Position numbers and translations under genes: made by a program. From contig NZ_JAMXMY010000005.1 in NCBI RefSeq assembly GCF_024055795.1, positions 124,001-188,000 of the forward strand: a stretch of 64,000 bases of DNA, read 5' to 3'. Below are positions 1 through 8,602 of the stretch, piece by piece. The notes under the pieces are model-generated. The model made no database searches. It was not told the DNA's origin and saw only the letters and a list, made by a program, of their open reading frames with translations. The stretch's first letter is position 1. Each line of letters begins with the position of its first letter. The DNA is from Actinoallomurus purpureus (GTDB lineage Bacteria; Actinomycetota; Actinomycetes; Streptosporangiales; Streptosporangiaceae).

Positions 1-2
1 CC

Positions 3-320
3 GCCGACCCGCGCTCGACCGCGCTGCTGCTGGCCACGGTGACCGTCCTGACCCTGGCCGCAGGGCCCGTGCAGAACCTGATGAGCCGGCACGTCGAGGC
101 CCGGGCCGACGTGCACGCCCTCGATCTGACGCGGGACCCGGTGTCGTTCGGGGCGATGCAGCGGTCGCTCAGCCTCCGCAACCTGGACGACCTGTCACCG
201 AGTGCGTTCGCCTACGCGCTGTGGAACACCCACCCCTCCGGGCCAGAGCGCATCGCCATGGGTCGCGCGTGGGCCCGTCTGCACCACGTGCCCGTACCCG
301 CGCCGTCCGTACGCCCCTGA
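3..320 (+). CDS. M48-family metalloprotease, C-terminal part (cut by window edge)
   Basis: Only the last 105 codons are present; the reading frame is open from base 3, so the start lies outside the window. The visible part has a hydrophobic stretch (LLLATVTVLTLAAG), then SRHVEARADVHALDLT and a C-terminal NTHPSGPERIAMGRAW segment. That E-A-R-A-D...D-P pattern followed by a T/S-H-P...R-I element is typical of the end of Ste24/HtpX-like M48 membrane zinc proteases. The HExxH motif would be upstream and is not visible, so activity cannot be judged. Family assignment is good; the exact subfamily is not known. Confidence 0.7.
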   Translation, partial: ADPRSTALLLATVTVLTLAAGPVQNLMSRHVEARADVHALDLTRDPVSFGAMQRSLSLRNLDDLSPSAFAYALWNTHPSGPERIAMGRAWARLHHVPVPAPSVRP

Positions 321-364
321 CCACGGTCCCGCCGTGGCCGGGGACGTACGGACGGCCCGCGCGA

Positions 365-1033
365 CTACTCCGTGACCGGGCTCGTCTCTCCGACGACGGG
401 ACGACGGGCGCCGAGCGGCGCGCCGACCGGCAGCGCGAACCGGCCGCCCATGCCGTTCGCGACGCCGGCCGCGGAGGTGTACCACGCGACCAGGGCGGTG
501 AGGACGCCCACCCAGCCGCCGAGCTTGACGGTGCCGCTGCTGTGGGAGAGGTTGCCGATGAAGAGGATGATCTCGGTCAGCTCCAGGGTGAGGAATACCC
601 CGAAGACCGCCGCCGTCACCTGGGTGCTCCACAGGAGCATGTACGTGTTGAAGATCGCGAACGCCAGCAGGATCCAGCCGAGGTCGTTCTGGATCAGGTC
701 CTCCGGATTCGCCTTCGTGGCCGCCGCCGTGGCCGCGGCCGTGGGGACGACCCAGTGGACGTACAGGCCCAGGCCGATCCAGAACCCGCCGTACGTCGAG
801 AAGGCGGTCGCTCCGAAGACGTTCCGGTTGCGGAACTCCCACATGCCGGCGAGCAACTGGACCAGGCCGCCGTACGCGAACGCGTAGCCGAGCCAGGCGT
901 CCGTGCCGTTGGTCCACCCGGCGTTCTTGGCGGAGAGCAGGAATGTCGTCAGGGCGAACGCCGCGAGGCCGAGTGGGGCTGGATCGGCGATCGCGGATAC
1001 CGGGGTGGTCGGGGGTCGGGGGGTTTCGGTCAT
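365..1033 (-). CDS. satP: GPR1/FUN34/YaaH-type acetate/succinate transporter
   Basis: A 222-residue membrane protein with six predicted hydrophobic segments. The N-terminal DPAPLGLAAFALTTFLLS matches the family signature N-P-[AV]-P-[LF]-G-L, with Asp in place of the first Asn, and family-like aromatic/Gly segments (GGLVQLLAGMWEF, TYGGFWIGLGLY) follow. Family members carry acetate and succinate across the cytoplasmic membrane. The ATG is preceded by a GAGGAGG-like ribosome site. It lies alone, convergent with the upstream protease and divergent from the mannosyltransferase gene. Substrate is inferred from the family; the symbol is by analogy. Confidence 0.85.
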   Translation of the reverse strand: MTETPRPPTTPVSAIADPAPLGLAAFALTTFLLSAKNAGWTNGTDAWLGYAFAYGGLVQLLAGMWEFRNRNVFGATAFSTYGGFWIGLGLYVHWVVPTAAATAAATKANPEDLIQNDLGWILLAFAIFNTYMLLWSTQVTAAVFGVFLTLELTEIILFIGNLSHSSGTVKLGGWVGVLTALVAWYTSAAGVANGMGGRFALPVGAPLGARRPVVGETSPVTE

Positions 1034-1215
1034 GGGGTGGCTCCTCCTCGTTGTGAAGCTCCCACCGCCGTGCCTCGTCAGGTCCGCCTTTCGTATCGCA
1101 GGCCGGGCGGGGATCGGGCGGCCGCAAATGACGCGCCTTTACATTAACTCCCTGTTTCGCGCTGGTCACGGGGGCGCGCAAGAATGATCAGATTGCTCAT
1201 GCGATCCTGACAGCA

Positions 1216-2337
1216 ATGACGAAGACGCTCGTCGTGACCAATGACTTCCCGCCCCGGCCGGGCGGCATCCAGGCGTTCGTCCACAACCTCGCGGTCCGCC
1301 GGCCGCCCGGCTCGCTCATCGTGTACGCGCCCACCTGGGAGGACGCGGCGAAGTTCGACGCCGCTCAATCGTTCCCCGTGGTCCGGCATCCGGCTTCGCT
1401 GATGCTCCCGGTGCCCCCGGTGCTGCGGCGCGCCGCAGCGATCGTCCGCGCGGAGGGCTGCGATTCGGTCGTCTTCGGTGCGGCGGCGCCTCTCGGGCTG
1501 CTCGCCGCGCCGCTGCGGCGGTCCGGCGTCGAGCGGATCGTCGGCATCACGCACGGCCACGAGGCGGGCTGGGCGGCCCTGCCCGCATCGCGGCGGTTGC
1601 TGCGCCGCATCGGGGACGAGGTCGACGTCCTGACCTACCTGGGGGAGTACACCCGCAGCCGGATGGCCCGCGCGCTGTCACCCGCGGCCGTGGCGCGGAT
1701 GCGGCGGCTGGCCCCCGGCGTCGACGAGACGGTGTTCCGCCCCGGTGCCGGCGGGGAGGAGATCCGGGCCAGGCACGGCCTGGCGAACCGCCCGGTCGTC
1801 GTGTGCGTCTCCCGCCTGGTGCCGCGCAAGGGCCAGGACGCGTTGATCCACGCCTGGCCGCACGTGCTGCGCGCCGTGCCGGACGCCGCCCTGCTGATCG
1901 TCGGCGGCGGCCCGCACCGGACCGCGCTGGAACGGCTCCGCGTCGAGCTGGGCGTGGCCGGCGCCGTACGGCTGACCGGCGCCGTTCCCTGGGAGGAACT
2001 CCCCGCGCACTACGACGCCGGTGACGTGTTCGCCATGCCGTGCCGTACCCGCCGCCGCGGGCTCGACGTCGAGGGCCTCGGCATCGTCTACCTCGAGGCG
2101 TCCGCGACCGGCCTTCCGGTGGTGGCGGGCGACTCGGGCGGCGCACCCGACGCCGTCCTCGACGGCGAGACCGGCGTCGTGGTCGACGGCCGCTCGGTCC
2201 GCGCGGTCGCCGAGGCCGTCATCGGCCTGCTGCGCGACCCGTCCGCGGCCCAGGCGATGGGCAAGAGAGGACGCGCCTGGGTGGAACGCGAGTGGCGCTG
2301 GGAGGTCCAGGCGGCCCGTTTCGCCGCCATCCTGTGA
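1216..2337 (+). CDS. pimB: GDP-mannose-dependent phosphatidylinositol mannosyltransferase (PimB'-like, GT4)
   Basis: A 373-aa GT-B glycosyltransferase. The N-terminal acceptor domain starts TKTLVVTNDFPPRPGGIQ, with the family glycine loop at residues 15-17. The donor domain begins near residue 193 with VVVCVSRLVPRKGQD (R200, K205) and has the retaining E-x7-E element at E286/E294 (EGLGIVYLE). The best match in kind is PimB', which adds the second mannose to PIM1 on the inner membrane face in phosphatidylinositol mannoside synthesis. Placement next to a long-chain acyl-CoA synthetase mirrors Rv2188c/fadD15 of Mycobacterium tuberculosis, which supports the call. No ribosome site precedes the ATG, so a leaderless transcript is possible. 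Other GT4 mannosyltransferases cannot be excluded. Confidence 0.8.
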   Translation: MTKTLVVTNDFPPRPGGIQAFVHNLAVRRPPGSLIVYAPTWEDAAKFDAAQSFPVVRHPASLMLPVPPVLRRAAAIVRAEGCDSVVFGAAAPLGLLAAPLRRSGVERIVGITHGHEAGWAALPASRRLLRRIGDEVDVLTYLGEYTRSRMARALSPAAVARMRRLAPGVDETVFRPGAGGEEIRARHGLANRPVVVCVSRLVPRKGQDALIHAWPHVLRAVPDAALLIVGGGPHRTALERLRVELGVAGAVRLTGAVPWEELPAHYDAGDVFAMPCRTRRRGLDVEGLGIVYLEASATGLPVVAGDSGGAPDAVLDGETGVVVDGRSVRAVAEAVIGLLRDPSAAQAMGKRGRAWVEREWRWEVQAARFAAIL

Positions 2338-2346
2338 CGGGTGCCC

Positions 2347-4107
2347 CTAGGCGTACAGCGCCTCGATCTCGGCGGCGAAGTCCCTCTCCACGAGGTTCCG
2401 CTTCACCTTCAGGGTCGGGGTGAGGTGACCGGACTCCTCGGTGAAGTCGCTGTCGAGGATCCGGTACTTCTTGATCGCCTCGGCCCGGGACACCGTGGTG
2501 TTGGCGTCGGCCACCGCCGCGTCGATCTCTTTGACCAGGTCCGGGTCCTCGGCCAGTTCGGCGGTCGACAGCGCGGTCTTGCCGTGCTGCTCCTTCCACG
2601 CGTCCAGCGACTCGGGATCGAGGGTCACGAGGCAGCCGATGAACTTCCGGCCGTCACCGACCACCATGCACTGGCTGATGAGCGGATGCGCGCGCAGGCG
2701 GTCCTCCAGCGGCGCCGGCGCGACGTTCTTCCCGCCGGCGGTGACGATGATCTCCTTCTTGCGGCCGGTGAGCTTCAGGTATCCGTCACCGTCCAGCTCG
2801 CCCACGTCACCGGTGTGGAACCAGCCGTCCTCCAGGCACTGCTCGGACGCCTCCTCGTTGTGCCAGTACCCGGCGAAGACGTTCGGCCCCTTGACGAGGA
2901 CCTCTCCGTCGTCGGCGATGCGGACGGTCGTGCCGGGGATCGGCTTGCCGACGGTCCCGATGTGGTTGCCGCTGGGGAAGTTCACCGCGACAGGGGCGGT
3001 CGTCTCCGTCAGGCCGTAGCCCTCGAGGATGCTGATGCCGACGCCGTCGAAGAAGTGCCCGAGCCGCTCGCCCAGCGCGGCACCGCCCGACACGGCGTGG
3101 GTGACGTGGCCGCCGACCGCGGCGCGCAGCTTGCCGTACACCAGCCGGTCGAACACGGCGTGCTTCAACCGCAGCCCCAGGCCGGGGGAGTCGGCGCGGC
3201 TGTAGGCGATCGCGGTGTCCGCGGCGATGCGGAAGATGCGGCCCTTGCCGTCGGCGGTCGCCTTCTGCTCGGCGCCGATGTAGACCTTCTCGAAGACGCG
3301 GGGGACGGCCAGCAGGAAGGTCGGCTGGAAGGAGCCGAGGTCGTCCACGAGGTGCGTCGTGTCGGGCGTGTGGCCGACCGTGACGCCCGCCTCGACGCAG
3401 CCGACCTCGATGAGCCGGGCGAAGACGTGGGCGAGCGGAAGGAACAGCAGCGTCGAGCCGTCCTTGAGGCCGAAGACCTCCGTCAGCGCGCCCTCGGCGA
3501 CGTTCCGTGCCGTCGCGAGCAGGTTGCCGTGAGTGATCTCACTGCCCTTGGGGCGGCCGGTGGTGCCCGACGTGTAGATGATCGTCGCCAGGTCGGCGGC
3601 GGCCCGCGACTCGCGCCGCTCCGTCAGGTCCTCGTCGGAGCCCTCGCCGCTCGGAAGGGTGTCGATCCGCCAGACGTTCTTCAGCTCGGGCAGACGCTCC
3701 CGGATCGCCTCGACCACCTTCTCGTGGTCGTCGCTCTCGACGAAGACGGCCTTGGCGCCGGAGTCGCCGACGATCCACTCGACCTGCGAGGCGGAGGACG
3801 TCTCGTAGATCGGCACGGTGACGCCGCCGGCGGCCCAGATCGCGTAGTCGGCGACGGTCCACTCGTAGCGGGTGCGTGACATGATCGCGACACGGTCACC
3901 CGGCTCGATGCCCGCGGAGATCAGCCCCTTGGCGACCTCGGTCACCTCGTCGGCGAACTCCCGCGCGGTGACGTCCCGCCATCCGGAGCCGGCCTTGCGC
4001 CGGAAGACGACGCGGTCCGGCTCCTCGGCGGCCCGGGAGAAGAGCGTGTCGGTGAGATTGGCAGAGTCGACGATCGTCACCTGTGCGGGAACGGTGTACT
4101 CACGCAC
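2347..4107 (-). CDS. long-chain fatty acyl-CoA synthetase (FadD15-like)
   Basis: A 586-aa AMP-forming ligase. Adenylation motifs are in order: YTSGTTGRPKG at residues 178-188 (nucleotide loop), GYGLTETTAPV in the middle (A5), DGWFHTGDVGELDGDGYLKLTGRKKEII near residues 450-475 (A7/A8), and KNVAPAPLEDRLR (A9 region). It should activate long fatty acids to acyl-CoA through an acyl-adenylate. The start is GTG behind GAGGAG. It converges on pimB with a 9-base gap. A perfect 14-bp palindrome lies 56 bp upstream and may be a regulator site. The exact chain-length preference is unknown. Confidence 0.88.
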   Translation of the reverse strand: MREYTVPAQVTIVDSANLTDTLFSRAAEEPDRVVFRRKAGSGWRDVTAREFADEVTEVAKGLISAGIEPGDRVAIMSRTRYEWTVADYAIWAAGGVTVPIYETSSASQVEWIVGDSGAKAVFVESDDHEKVVEAIRERLPELKNVWRIDTLPSGEGSDEDLTERRESRAAADLATIIYTSGTTGRPKGSEITHGNLLATARNVAEGALTEVFGLKDGSTLLFLPLAHVFARLIEVGCVEAGVTVGHTPDTTHLVDDLGSFQPTFLLAVPRVFEKVYIGAEQKATADGKGRIFRIAADTAIAYSRADSPGLGLRLKHAVFDRLVYGKLRAAVGGHVTHAVSGGAALGERLGHFFDGVGISILEGYGLTETTAPVAVNFPSGNHIGTVGKPIPGTTVRIADDGEVLVKGPNVFAGYWHNEEASEQCLEDGWFHTGDVGELDGDGYLKLTGRKKEIIVTAGGKNVAPAPLEDRLRAHPLISQCMVVGDGRKFIGCLVTLDPESLDAWKEQHGKTALSTAELAEDPDLVKEIDAAVADANTTVSRAEAIKKYRILDSDFTEESGHLTPTLKVKRNLVERDFAAEIEALYA

Positions 4108-4162
4108 GACTACTCCTCAGCTGGTGCGGCGGCCATCGGTGCAGGGACGCTACCGCCTCCAC

Positions 4163-4176
4163 CTACCGATCGGTAG
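4163..4176. promoter_or_regulatory. perfect 14-bp palindrome upstream of the acyl-CoA synthetase
   Basis: CTACCGATCGGTAG reads the same on both strands and lies 56 bp upstream of the GTG start at 4107. Its form resembles operators of TetR-type repressors that control fatty-acid genes, but no such regulator is encoded nearby. The rest of 4108-4399, between the divergent acyl-CoA synthetase and cutC, contains no gene I can support. Confidence 0.45.
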
Positions 4177-4399
4177 CCTTCGGCGCGTGACACCTGTCGC
4201 ATTTCTTCTTACCACGCGTGAAAGGACCTCGTTGATTCCCGTTCCCGCGACGGCCGTCTCGGCCTGATCGCGTACGGGTCCGGTAACGACATCGTCGCTT
4301 CACGTCAAAGGAAGGCCAGCCGCGGAAGCGGCCCCGAACGAGCGCGGCCAGAATACGCGTCGGCCGCGGTGTTCGCGGTCGCCGGAGCGGGGGGAGACG

Positions 4400-5089
4400 A
4401 TGGCGTTGCTCGAGGTGGTCGCGATGAACGAGGTGGACGCCGAGGCCGCCGAGACGGGAGGCGCCGACCGCGTCATGGCCGTCGCCGACCGCCAGTCCGG
4501 CGGGCTCTCTCCCGATCCCAAGACCGTCGCCGCGATGCGCAAGACGACCTCCCTGCCGATCCGGGTCGTCCTCCGGGCCAAGAGCGGCTTCCGGACGACC
4601 GAGCCGGAGCTCGACCGGCTGTGCCGGGCCGCCGCCGCCCACGCCGCCGCCGGCGCGGACGGGTTCGTCTTCGGTTTCCTGCACGCCGACCACACCGTCG
4701 ACCTGTCCGCGACGGCGCGGCTCGCCGACGCCGTGCTGCCGCTGCCCTGGACGTTCCACCGGGCGATCGACCACGCCGTCGAGCCGGAGGCCGCCTGGCG
4801 CACGCTCGGCCTGCTGCGCGGCCTCGACTCCGTCCTGTGCGCCGGAGCGGCGGGCGGCGTGGGCGCCGGTATGGAGGCGCTGCTGCGCCGGGCCGCCCGC
4901 GACGCGCGGCTCATGCTCGTGGGCGGCGGCCTGCGGCGCAGGCACGTGGCGGCCCTGGCGGCGGCCGGGGTGCGTGCCTTCCAGGTCGAGGACGCCGTAC
5001 GCCCGGTGAGCCCCGGCGGCCAGGCTCCGGTCGACGCCGCCCGCGTCCGCGAATGGCGCACGCTCGTCGACGCCGCCGCCGAGCGCTGA
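4400..5089 (+). CDS. cutC: CutC-family protein (copper homeostasis-like TIM barrel)
   Basis: A 229-aa protein matching CutC throughout: LEVVAMNEVDAEAAETGGADR near the N-terminus, GADGFVFGFLHADHTVD around residues 89-105, LPWTFHRAID near residue 115 and a late GGGLRRRH turn. CutC proteins are TIM-barrel proteins linked to copper tolerance in some bacteria, although their biochemical role is unclear. The ATG follows GGGGAG at a normal distance. The stop region carries a 13-bp direct repeat (5081-5093 and 5098-5110) that duplicates the final codons just past the stop. It stands alone upstream of a phosphoesterase gene. Confidence 0.75.
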   Translation: MALLEVVAMNEVDAEAAETGGADRVMAVADRQSGGLSPDPKTVAAMRKTTSLPIRVVLRAKSGFRTTEPELDRLCRAAAAHAAAGADGFVFGFLHADHTVDLSATARLADAVLPLPWTFHRAIDHAVEPEAAWRTLGLLRGLDSVLCAGAAGGVGAGMEALLRRAARDARLMLVGGGLRRRHVAALAAAGVRAFQVEDAVRPVSPGGQAPVDAARVREWRTLVDAAAER

Positions 5090-5163
5090 GGCCTCCGGAG
5101 CGCTGAGGCCGATCGCCGGGCGGCTGTGATCGCCGCGCGGCCGGCTGGTCATAAAGTTGGCGC

Positions 5164-5931
5164 ATGCGGGTTCATGTGGTGAGCGACGTGCACGGACGGG
5201 CCGACGCGCTCGCCCGGGCCGGGGACGGGGCCGACGCGTTCATCTGTCTCGGTGATCTGATCCTGTTCATCGACTACGACGACCACGGCAAGGGCATCTT
5301 CGCCGAGTTGTTCGGCGAGGAGCACGCCGCGACGTTCATCGAACTGCGCACCCAGAAGCGGTTCGAGGAGGCGCGGGCCTTCTCCCGCTCGATGTGGGCG
5401 ACGCTGGAGGGCGGTGCCGGGCCGTACATCGAGGCCGCCGTGCGCCGGCAGTACAAGGAGCTGTTCGGCGCCATGCCCACGCCCACGTACCTCACCTACG
5501 GCAACGTCGACGTCCCCCGGCTGTGGCCGGAGAGCCTGCGTCCCGGCCAGCGGGTTCTCGACGGCGAGACCGTGGAGATCGGCGGCCTGCGCTTCGGCTT
5601 CGTGGGCGGCGGGCTGCGCACCGAATACCGCACCCCGTACGAACTCGACGACGACGTCTTCGCGGCGAAGGTCGCCGCGATCGGCGCGGTGGACGTGCTG
5701 TGCTGCCACATCCCCCCGGCGGTGCCCGAACTGCTGTACGACACGGTCGCGCGGCGTTTCGAACGCGGCAGTGAGGCGGTCCTGCGGACGATCCACGAGA
5801 CGCAGCCGAAATACGTGCTGTTCGGCCACGTCCACCAGCCGCTCGTCCCTCGCACCCGCATCGGCCGGACCGAATGCGTGAACGTCGGGCACTTCCGCGC
5901 ACGCGGGGTTCCGTACGTTCTGGAGTGGTAG
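5164..5931 (+). CDS. calcineurin-like metallophosphoesterase
   Basis: A 255-aa protein with the metallophosphoesterase metal ligands in order: SDVHG (residues 7-11), GDL (about residue 31), GNVD (about residue 119), CCHIPP (about residue 180) and GHVHQP near residue 222. The GNVD variant in place of GNHD is common in YfcE-like members. The fold binds two metals and hydrolyses phosphoesters; the substrate is unknown. A TAAAGT hexamer ends six bases before the ATG, which suggests a leaderless message. The next gene, an SRPBCC protein, starts 72 bp downstream on the same strand. Confidence 0.8.
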   Translation: MRVHVVSDVHGRADALARAGDGADAFICLGDLILFIDYDDHGKGIFAELFGEEHAATFIELRTQKRFEEARAFSRSMWATLEGGAGPYIEAAVRRQYKELFGAMPTPTYLTYGNVDVPRLWPESLRPGQRVLDGETVEIGGLRFGFVGGGLRTEYRTPYELDDDVFAAKVAAIGAVDVLCCHIPPAVPELLYDTVARRFERGSEAVLRTIHETQPKYVLFGHVHQPLVPRTRIGRTECVNVGHFRARGVPYVLEW

Positions 5932-6003
5932 CCGCTACGCTCCGCTCAAGGCAGTGACACCGCGCCGTTCCCGCCCGAAAGAAGCCGAAAGAAGGAAACG
6001 CCG

Positions 6004-6438
6004 ATGGCGGACCGTACGAGCTCCAGCATCACCATCAAGGCCGGAAAGCCGGAGATCATGGCGGTCATCGCCGATTTCGCGGAATACCCTGAATGGGCAG
6101 AGGGAATCACCGCGGCCGAGGTCGTCGTGACCGAGGACGACGGACGCGCCGAACAGGTGCGGATCACGCTGGAGGCTGGGCCGATCAAGGACACCTACGT
6201 CCTGGCCTACGACTGGGACGACGACGAAGCGGTGCACTGGCACCTCGCGGAGCGCGGAACCATGCTGACCGGCATGACCGGCGGCTACCGCCTCGCCGAG
6301 CGTGACGGTGAGACCGAGGTGACGTACGAGCTCTCCGTCGACGTGCGCGTCCCCATGATCGGCATGGTCAGGCGGAAGGCGGAGAAGCGCATCATCGACA
6401 CGGCCCTCAGAGGGCTCAAGCGACGCGTCGAGGGATAG
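6004..6438 (+). CDS. SRPBCC-family (polyketide cyclase/dehydrase-like) protein
   Basis: A 144-aa single-domain START-like fold. The N-terminal ADRTSSSITIKAGKPEIMAV is followed by DFAEYPEWAEGITAAEVV, and the C-terminal helix is VRRKAEKRIIDTALRGLKRRVEG, as in the Rv2185c-type proteins of mycobacteria. These bind hydrophobic ligands, but no reaction is established for this branch. AAGGAAA lies before the ATG. Its position between the acyl-CoA synthetase and the acyltransferase repeats the Mycobacterium order, which suggests a lipid-related role by association only. Confidence 0.75.
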   Translation: MADRTSSSITIKAGKPEIMAVIADFAEYPEWAEGITAAEVVVTEDDGRAEQVRITLEAGPIKDTYVLAYDWDDDEAVHWHLAERGTMLTGMTGGYRLAERDGETEVTYELSVDVRVPMIGMVRRKAEKRIIDTALRGLKRRVEG

Positions 6439-6554
6439 GCATGCGACGGGATCCGACGGTGGGCGCCGCCCTGGACGGCGCGGGCACCCGCTGGCGCGGG
6501 CATCCCTTCCGGGACGGTACGGTTTCACGCTGGACGATAGGTAGATGATGACCA

Positions 6555-6905
6555 ATGAGTGAGCAGCCACCATCCGTGTTGTACGAGGCAGTGCGCCTCG
6601 TCGACACGCTTCGCCGGCGGATGAACGCCGGCGGCGCGCCCAAGGGCGACGTGTGGAGCGACGCTACGAGCGAGGCCTGGGGCGGGCACATCGCGACCGG
6701 TGCGGCCGAGTGCCGCTACTGCCCGGTGTGCCGCGCGATCGCGGCGTCGCGCGAGTCGGGCCCCGAGGTCCTCTCCCACGTGATGGCGGCGGGCGAGCAG
6801 CTCTACTCGGCGGTCCGCGAGGCGATGGCAGGGTTCGAGCGCACGCGGCCGCGCCCCCAGGCGGCGGGCGACGACCCGGCGGGCGCCGGCACGGCGACGG
6901 GTTGA
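6555..6905 (+). CDS. conserved hypothetical protein with a CxxCPxC motif
   Basis: A 116-aa soluble protein, not firmly recognised; similar short proteins sit upstream of ROK glucokinases in other actinomycetes. The middle contains the cysteine cluster CRYCPVCR, which could bind zinc, flanked by helical segments; the last 25 residues are Pro/Ala/Gly-rich. No ribosome site is evident before the ATG. It ends 16 bases before the glucokinase gene, so the two are probably cotranscribed. No function is proposed. Confidence 0.6.
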   Translation: MSEQPPSVLYEAVRLVDTLRRRMNAGGAPKGDVWSDATSEAWGGHIATGAAECRYCPVCRAIAASRESGPEVLSHVMAAGEQLYSAVREAMAGFERTRPRPQAAGDDPAGAGTATG

Positions 6906-6921
6906 CGGAGGAGAAGCGTCC

Positions 6922-7869
6922 ATGACGCTGACCATTGGTGTGGATGTCGGCGGCACGAAGGTCGCCGCCGGTGTGGTCGACGACCATGGGCGGATCCTGG
7001 AGAAGGTACGCCGCCCGACGCCGTCGACGAGCCCGCACGAGACGGCCCGCGTGATCGCGGAGGTCGTCGACATCCTCAGGGGCCGCTTCGGCGAGGTCGA
7101 GGCGGTGGGTCTCGGCGCGGCCGGATTCGTGGACGAGAGCCGGTCCACCGTGCTGTTCGCGCCGAACCTCGCCTGGCGCGACGAGCCCATCAAGAAGAAG
7201 GTCGAGGGCGAGGTCGGCCTCCCCGTGGTGGTGGAGAACGACGCGAACGCCACCGCCTGGGGCGAGGCGAAGTTCGGCGCCGGACGAGGCGAGGATCACA
7301 TGGTCCTCATCACCCTCGGCACGGGCATCGGCGGCGGCCTGATCCTCGGCGGCGAGCTGTACCGCGGCCGGTTCGGCATCGGTGCCGAGTTCGGGCACTA
7401 CCGCGTGGTCCCCGACGGCCGGCGCTGCGGCTGCGGCAACCGCGGCTGCTGGGAGCAGTACGCCTCCGGCAACGCCCTGGTCGCCGAGGCCCGCGAACTG
7501 GCCCGTGTGTCCCCGGCGCTGGCCGGTCGGCTGCTCGAGCTCGGCGACGGCAGGCCCGAGGGCATCAGCGGCCCGGAGATCACCGAGGCGGCACGCGAGG
7601 GCGACAGCGCGGCACTGGAGTGCTTCCGCACAGTCGCCCGCTGGGTCGGGCAGGGCCTGGCCGACCTCGCGGCCATCCTGGACCCCGGGGCGTTCGTCAT
7701 CGGCGGTGGCCTGTCGGAGGCGGGCGACCTGCTGCTCGACCCGGCCCGCGCCGCGTTCCAGAACGCCCTGACCGGCCGGGGCCACCGCGTCTTCGCCGAC
7801 ATCCGGATCGCCGAGCTCGGCCCGGACGCCGGCATCGTCGGCGCCGCGGACCTGGCCCGCTCCCGGTAG
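6922..7869 (+). CDS. glk: ROK-family glucokinase
   Basis: A 315-aa sugar kinase. The phosphate loop is IGVDVGGTKVAAGVVD at residues 5-20; the sugar-binding ENDANATAWGE lies near residue 105, GTGIGGGLI near 134, and the ROK zinc signature CGCGNRGCWEQY near residues 170-181 with the conserved GAEFGH before it. The reaction is ATP (or polyphosphate) plus glucose to glucose-6-phosphate in the cytoplasm. GGAGGAG precedes the ATG. In actinomycetes this kinase also takes part in glucose repression (family knowledge). The next gene starts on the base after its stop. Confidence 0.88.
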   Translation: MTLTIGVDVGGTKVAAGVVDDHGRILEKVRRPTPSTSPHETARVIAEVVDILRGRFGEVEAVGLGAAGFVDESRSTVLFAPNLAWRDEPIKKKVEGEVGLPVVVENDANATAWGEAKFGAGRGEDHMVLITLGTGIGGGLILGGELYRGRFGIGAEFGHYRVVPDGRRCGCGNRGCWEQYASGNALVAEARELARVSPALAGRLLELGDGRPEGISGPEITEAAREGDSAALECFRTVARWVGQGLADLAAILDPGAFVIGGGLSEAGDLLLDPARAAFQNALTGRGHRVFADIRIAELGPDAGIVGAADLARSR

Positions 7870-8568
7870 ATGCCCACGGTACGACTGGTCAGCTACAACA
7901 TCCGGTCGATGCGGGACGACCGGGCGGCGCTCGCCCGCGTCGTCCGGCGCCTGCGGCCGGACATCGTCTGCGTCCAAGAGGCCCCGCGCTTCCTGTTCTG
8001 GCGCCGCCGGCGCATCTGGCTCGCCCGGCGCGCCGCCCTGGTCCCGGTCGTGCTGAGGCGGGCCGCCGGGCTGCAGTTGTACGCCGGGCCGCGGGCCACC
8101 GCCACGAACGGGCGGGACCGCCTGCTGTCGCCCGTGCCCGGAATGCACCGCCGTGGGCTCGCGCTGGGACTGTTCGACGTCCGCGGCGTCCGCCTGATCG
8201 CCGCGAGCGTCCACCTCGACCTCGCCGCCGGGCCACGCCGCCGGCACGCGGAGGAGATCGCCGAGGAGCTCGACCGGGCCCGCGCGGAGACCGGAGCGCC
8301 CGTCGTGGTCGCCGGGGACATCAACGAACAGCCCGGCGGCGCAGCCTGGGACTTCCTCGCCGAACGCTTCCAGGACGCGGGCGCGACCGCGCCGTTCGGG
8401 TTGCGGGAGACCTTCAGCACGGCGAACCCGATGCGCCGCATCGACGGCGTCTTCGCCGACGAGGGCATCGAGGTCCTCCGCTGCGGCGTGCCCGACGACC
8501 CCGACCTGCTCGCCGACTACCCGGCCGCCACCGACCACCGTCCCGTCCTCGCCGAACTCCGCGTCTGA
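7870..8568 (+). CDS. endonuclease/exonuclease/phosphatase-family hydrolase
   Basis: A 232-aa protein of the EEP superfamily. Visible motifs: SYNIRSM (catalytic Asn) at residues 7-13, DIVCVQEAP (metal-binding Glu) about residue 35, GDINEQPGG about residue 152, RIDGVF about residue 194, and the C-terminal DHRPVLAEL pair with catalytic His. The fold cleaves phosphodiesters or phosphomonoesters in nucleic acids, lipids or inositol phosphates; the substrate cannot be read here. The ATG immediately follows the glucokinase stop with no ribosome site of its own, so translation is probably coupled. Confidence 0.8.
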   Translation: MPTVRLVSYNIRSMRDDRAALARVVRRLRPDIVCVQEAPRFLFWRRRRIWLARRAALVPVVLRRAAGLQLYAGPRATATNGRDRLLSPVPGMHRRGLALGLFDVRGVRLIAASVHLDLAAGPRRRHAEEIAEELDRARAETGAPVVVAGDINEQPGGAAWDFLAERFQDAGATAPFGLRETFSTANPMRRIDGVFADEGIEVLRCGVPDDPDLLADYPAATDHRPVLAELRV

Positions 8569-8602
8569 CGGCGCTCGCCGTCAGCGCCCGCGGTCCGGCC
8601 GG

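Noticed and set aside
2341-3879. A 512-codon plus-strand frame opposite the acyl-CoA synthetase
   Set aside because: Shadow of the GC3-rich synthetase gene; the product has no domain and is repetitive in Val/Arg/Asp.
5081-5110. 13-bp direct repeat at the cutC stop as a mobile-element footprint
   Set aside because: The copies are only four bases apart with nothing between them; local slippage explains it better.
6664-8538. A 624-codon open frame on the minus strand across glucokinase and EEP genes
   Set aside because: It is antisense to two well-supported genes, has Arg/Gly/Pro-rich shadow composition typical of GC-rich DNA, and no ribosome site or recognisable domain.
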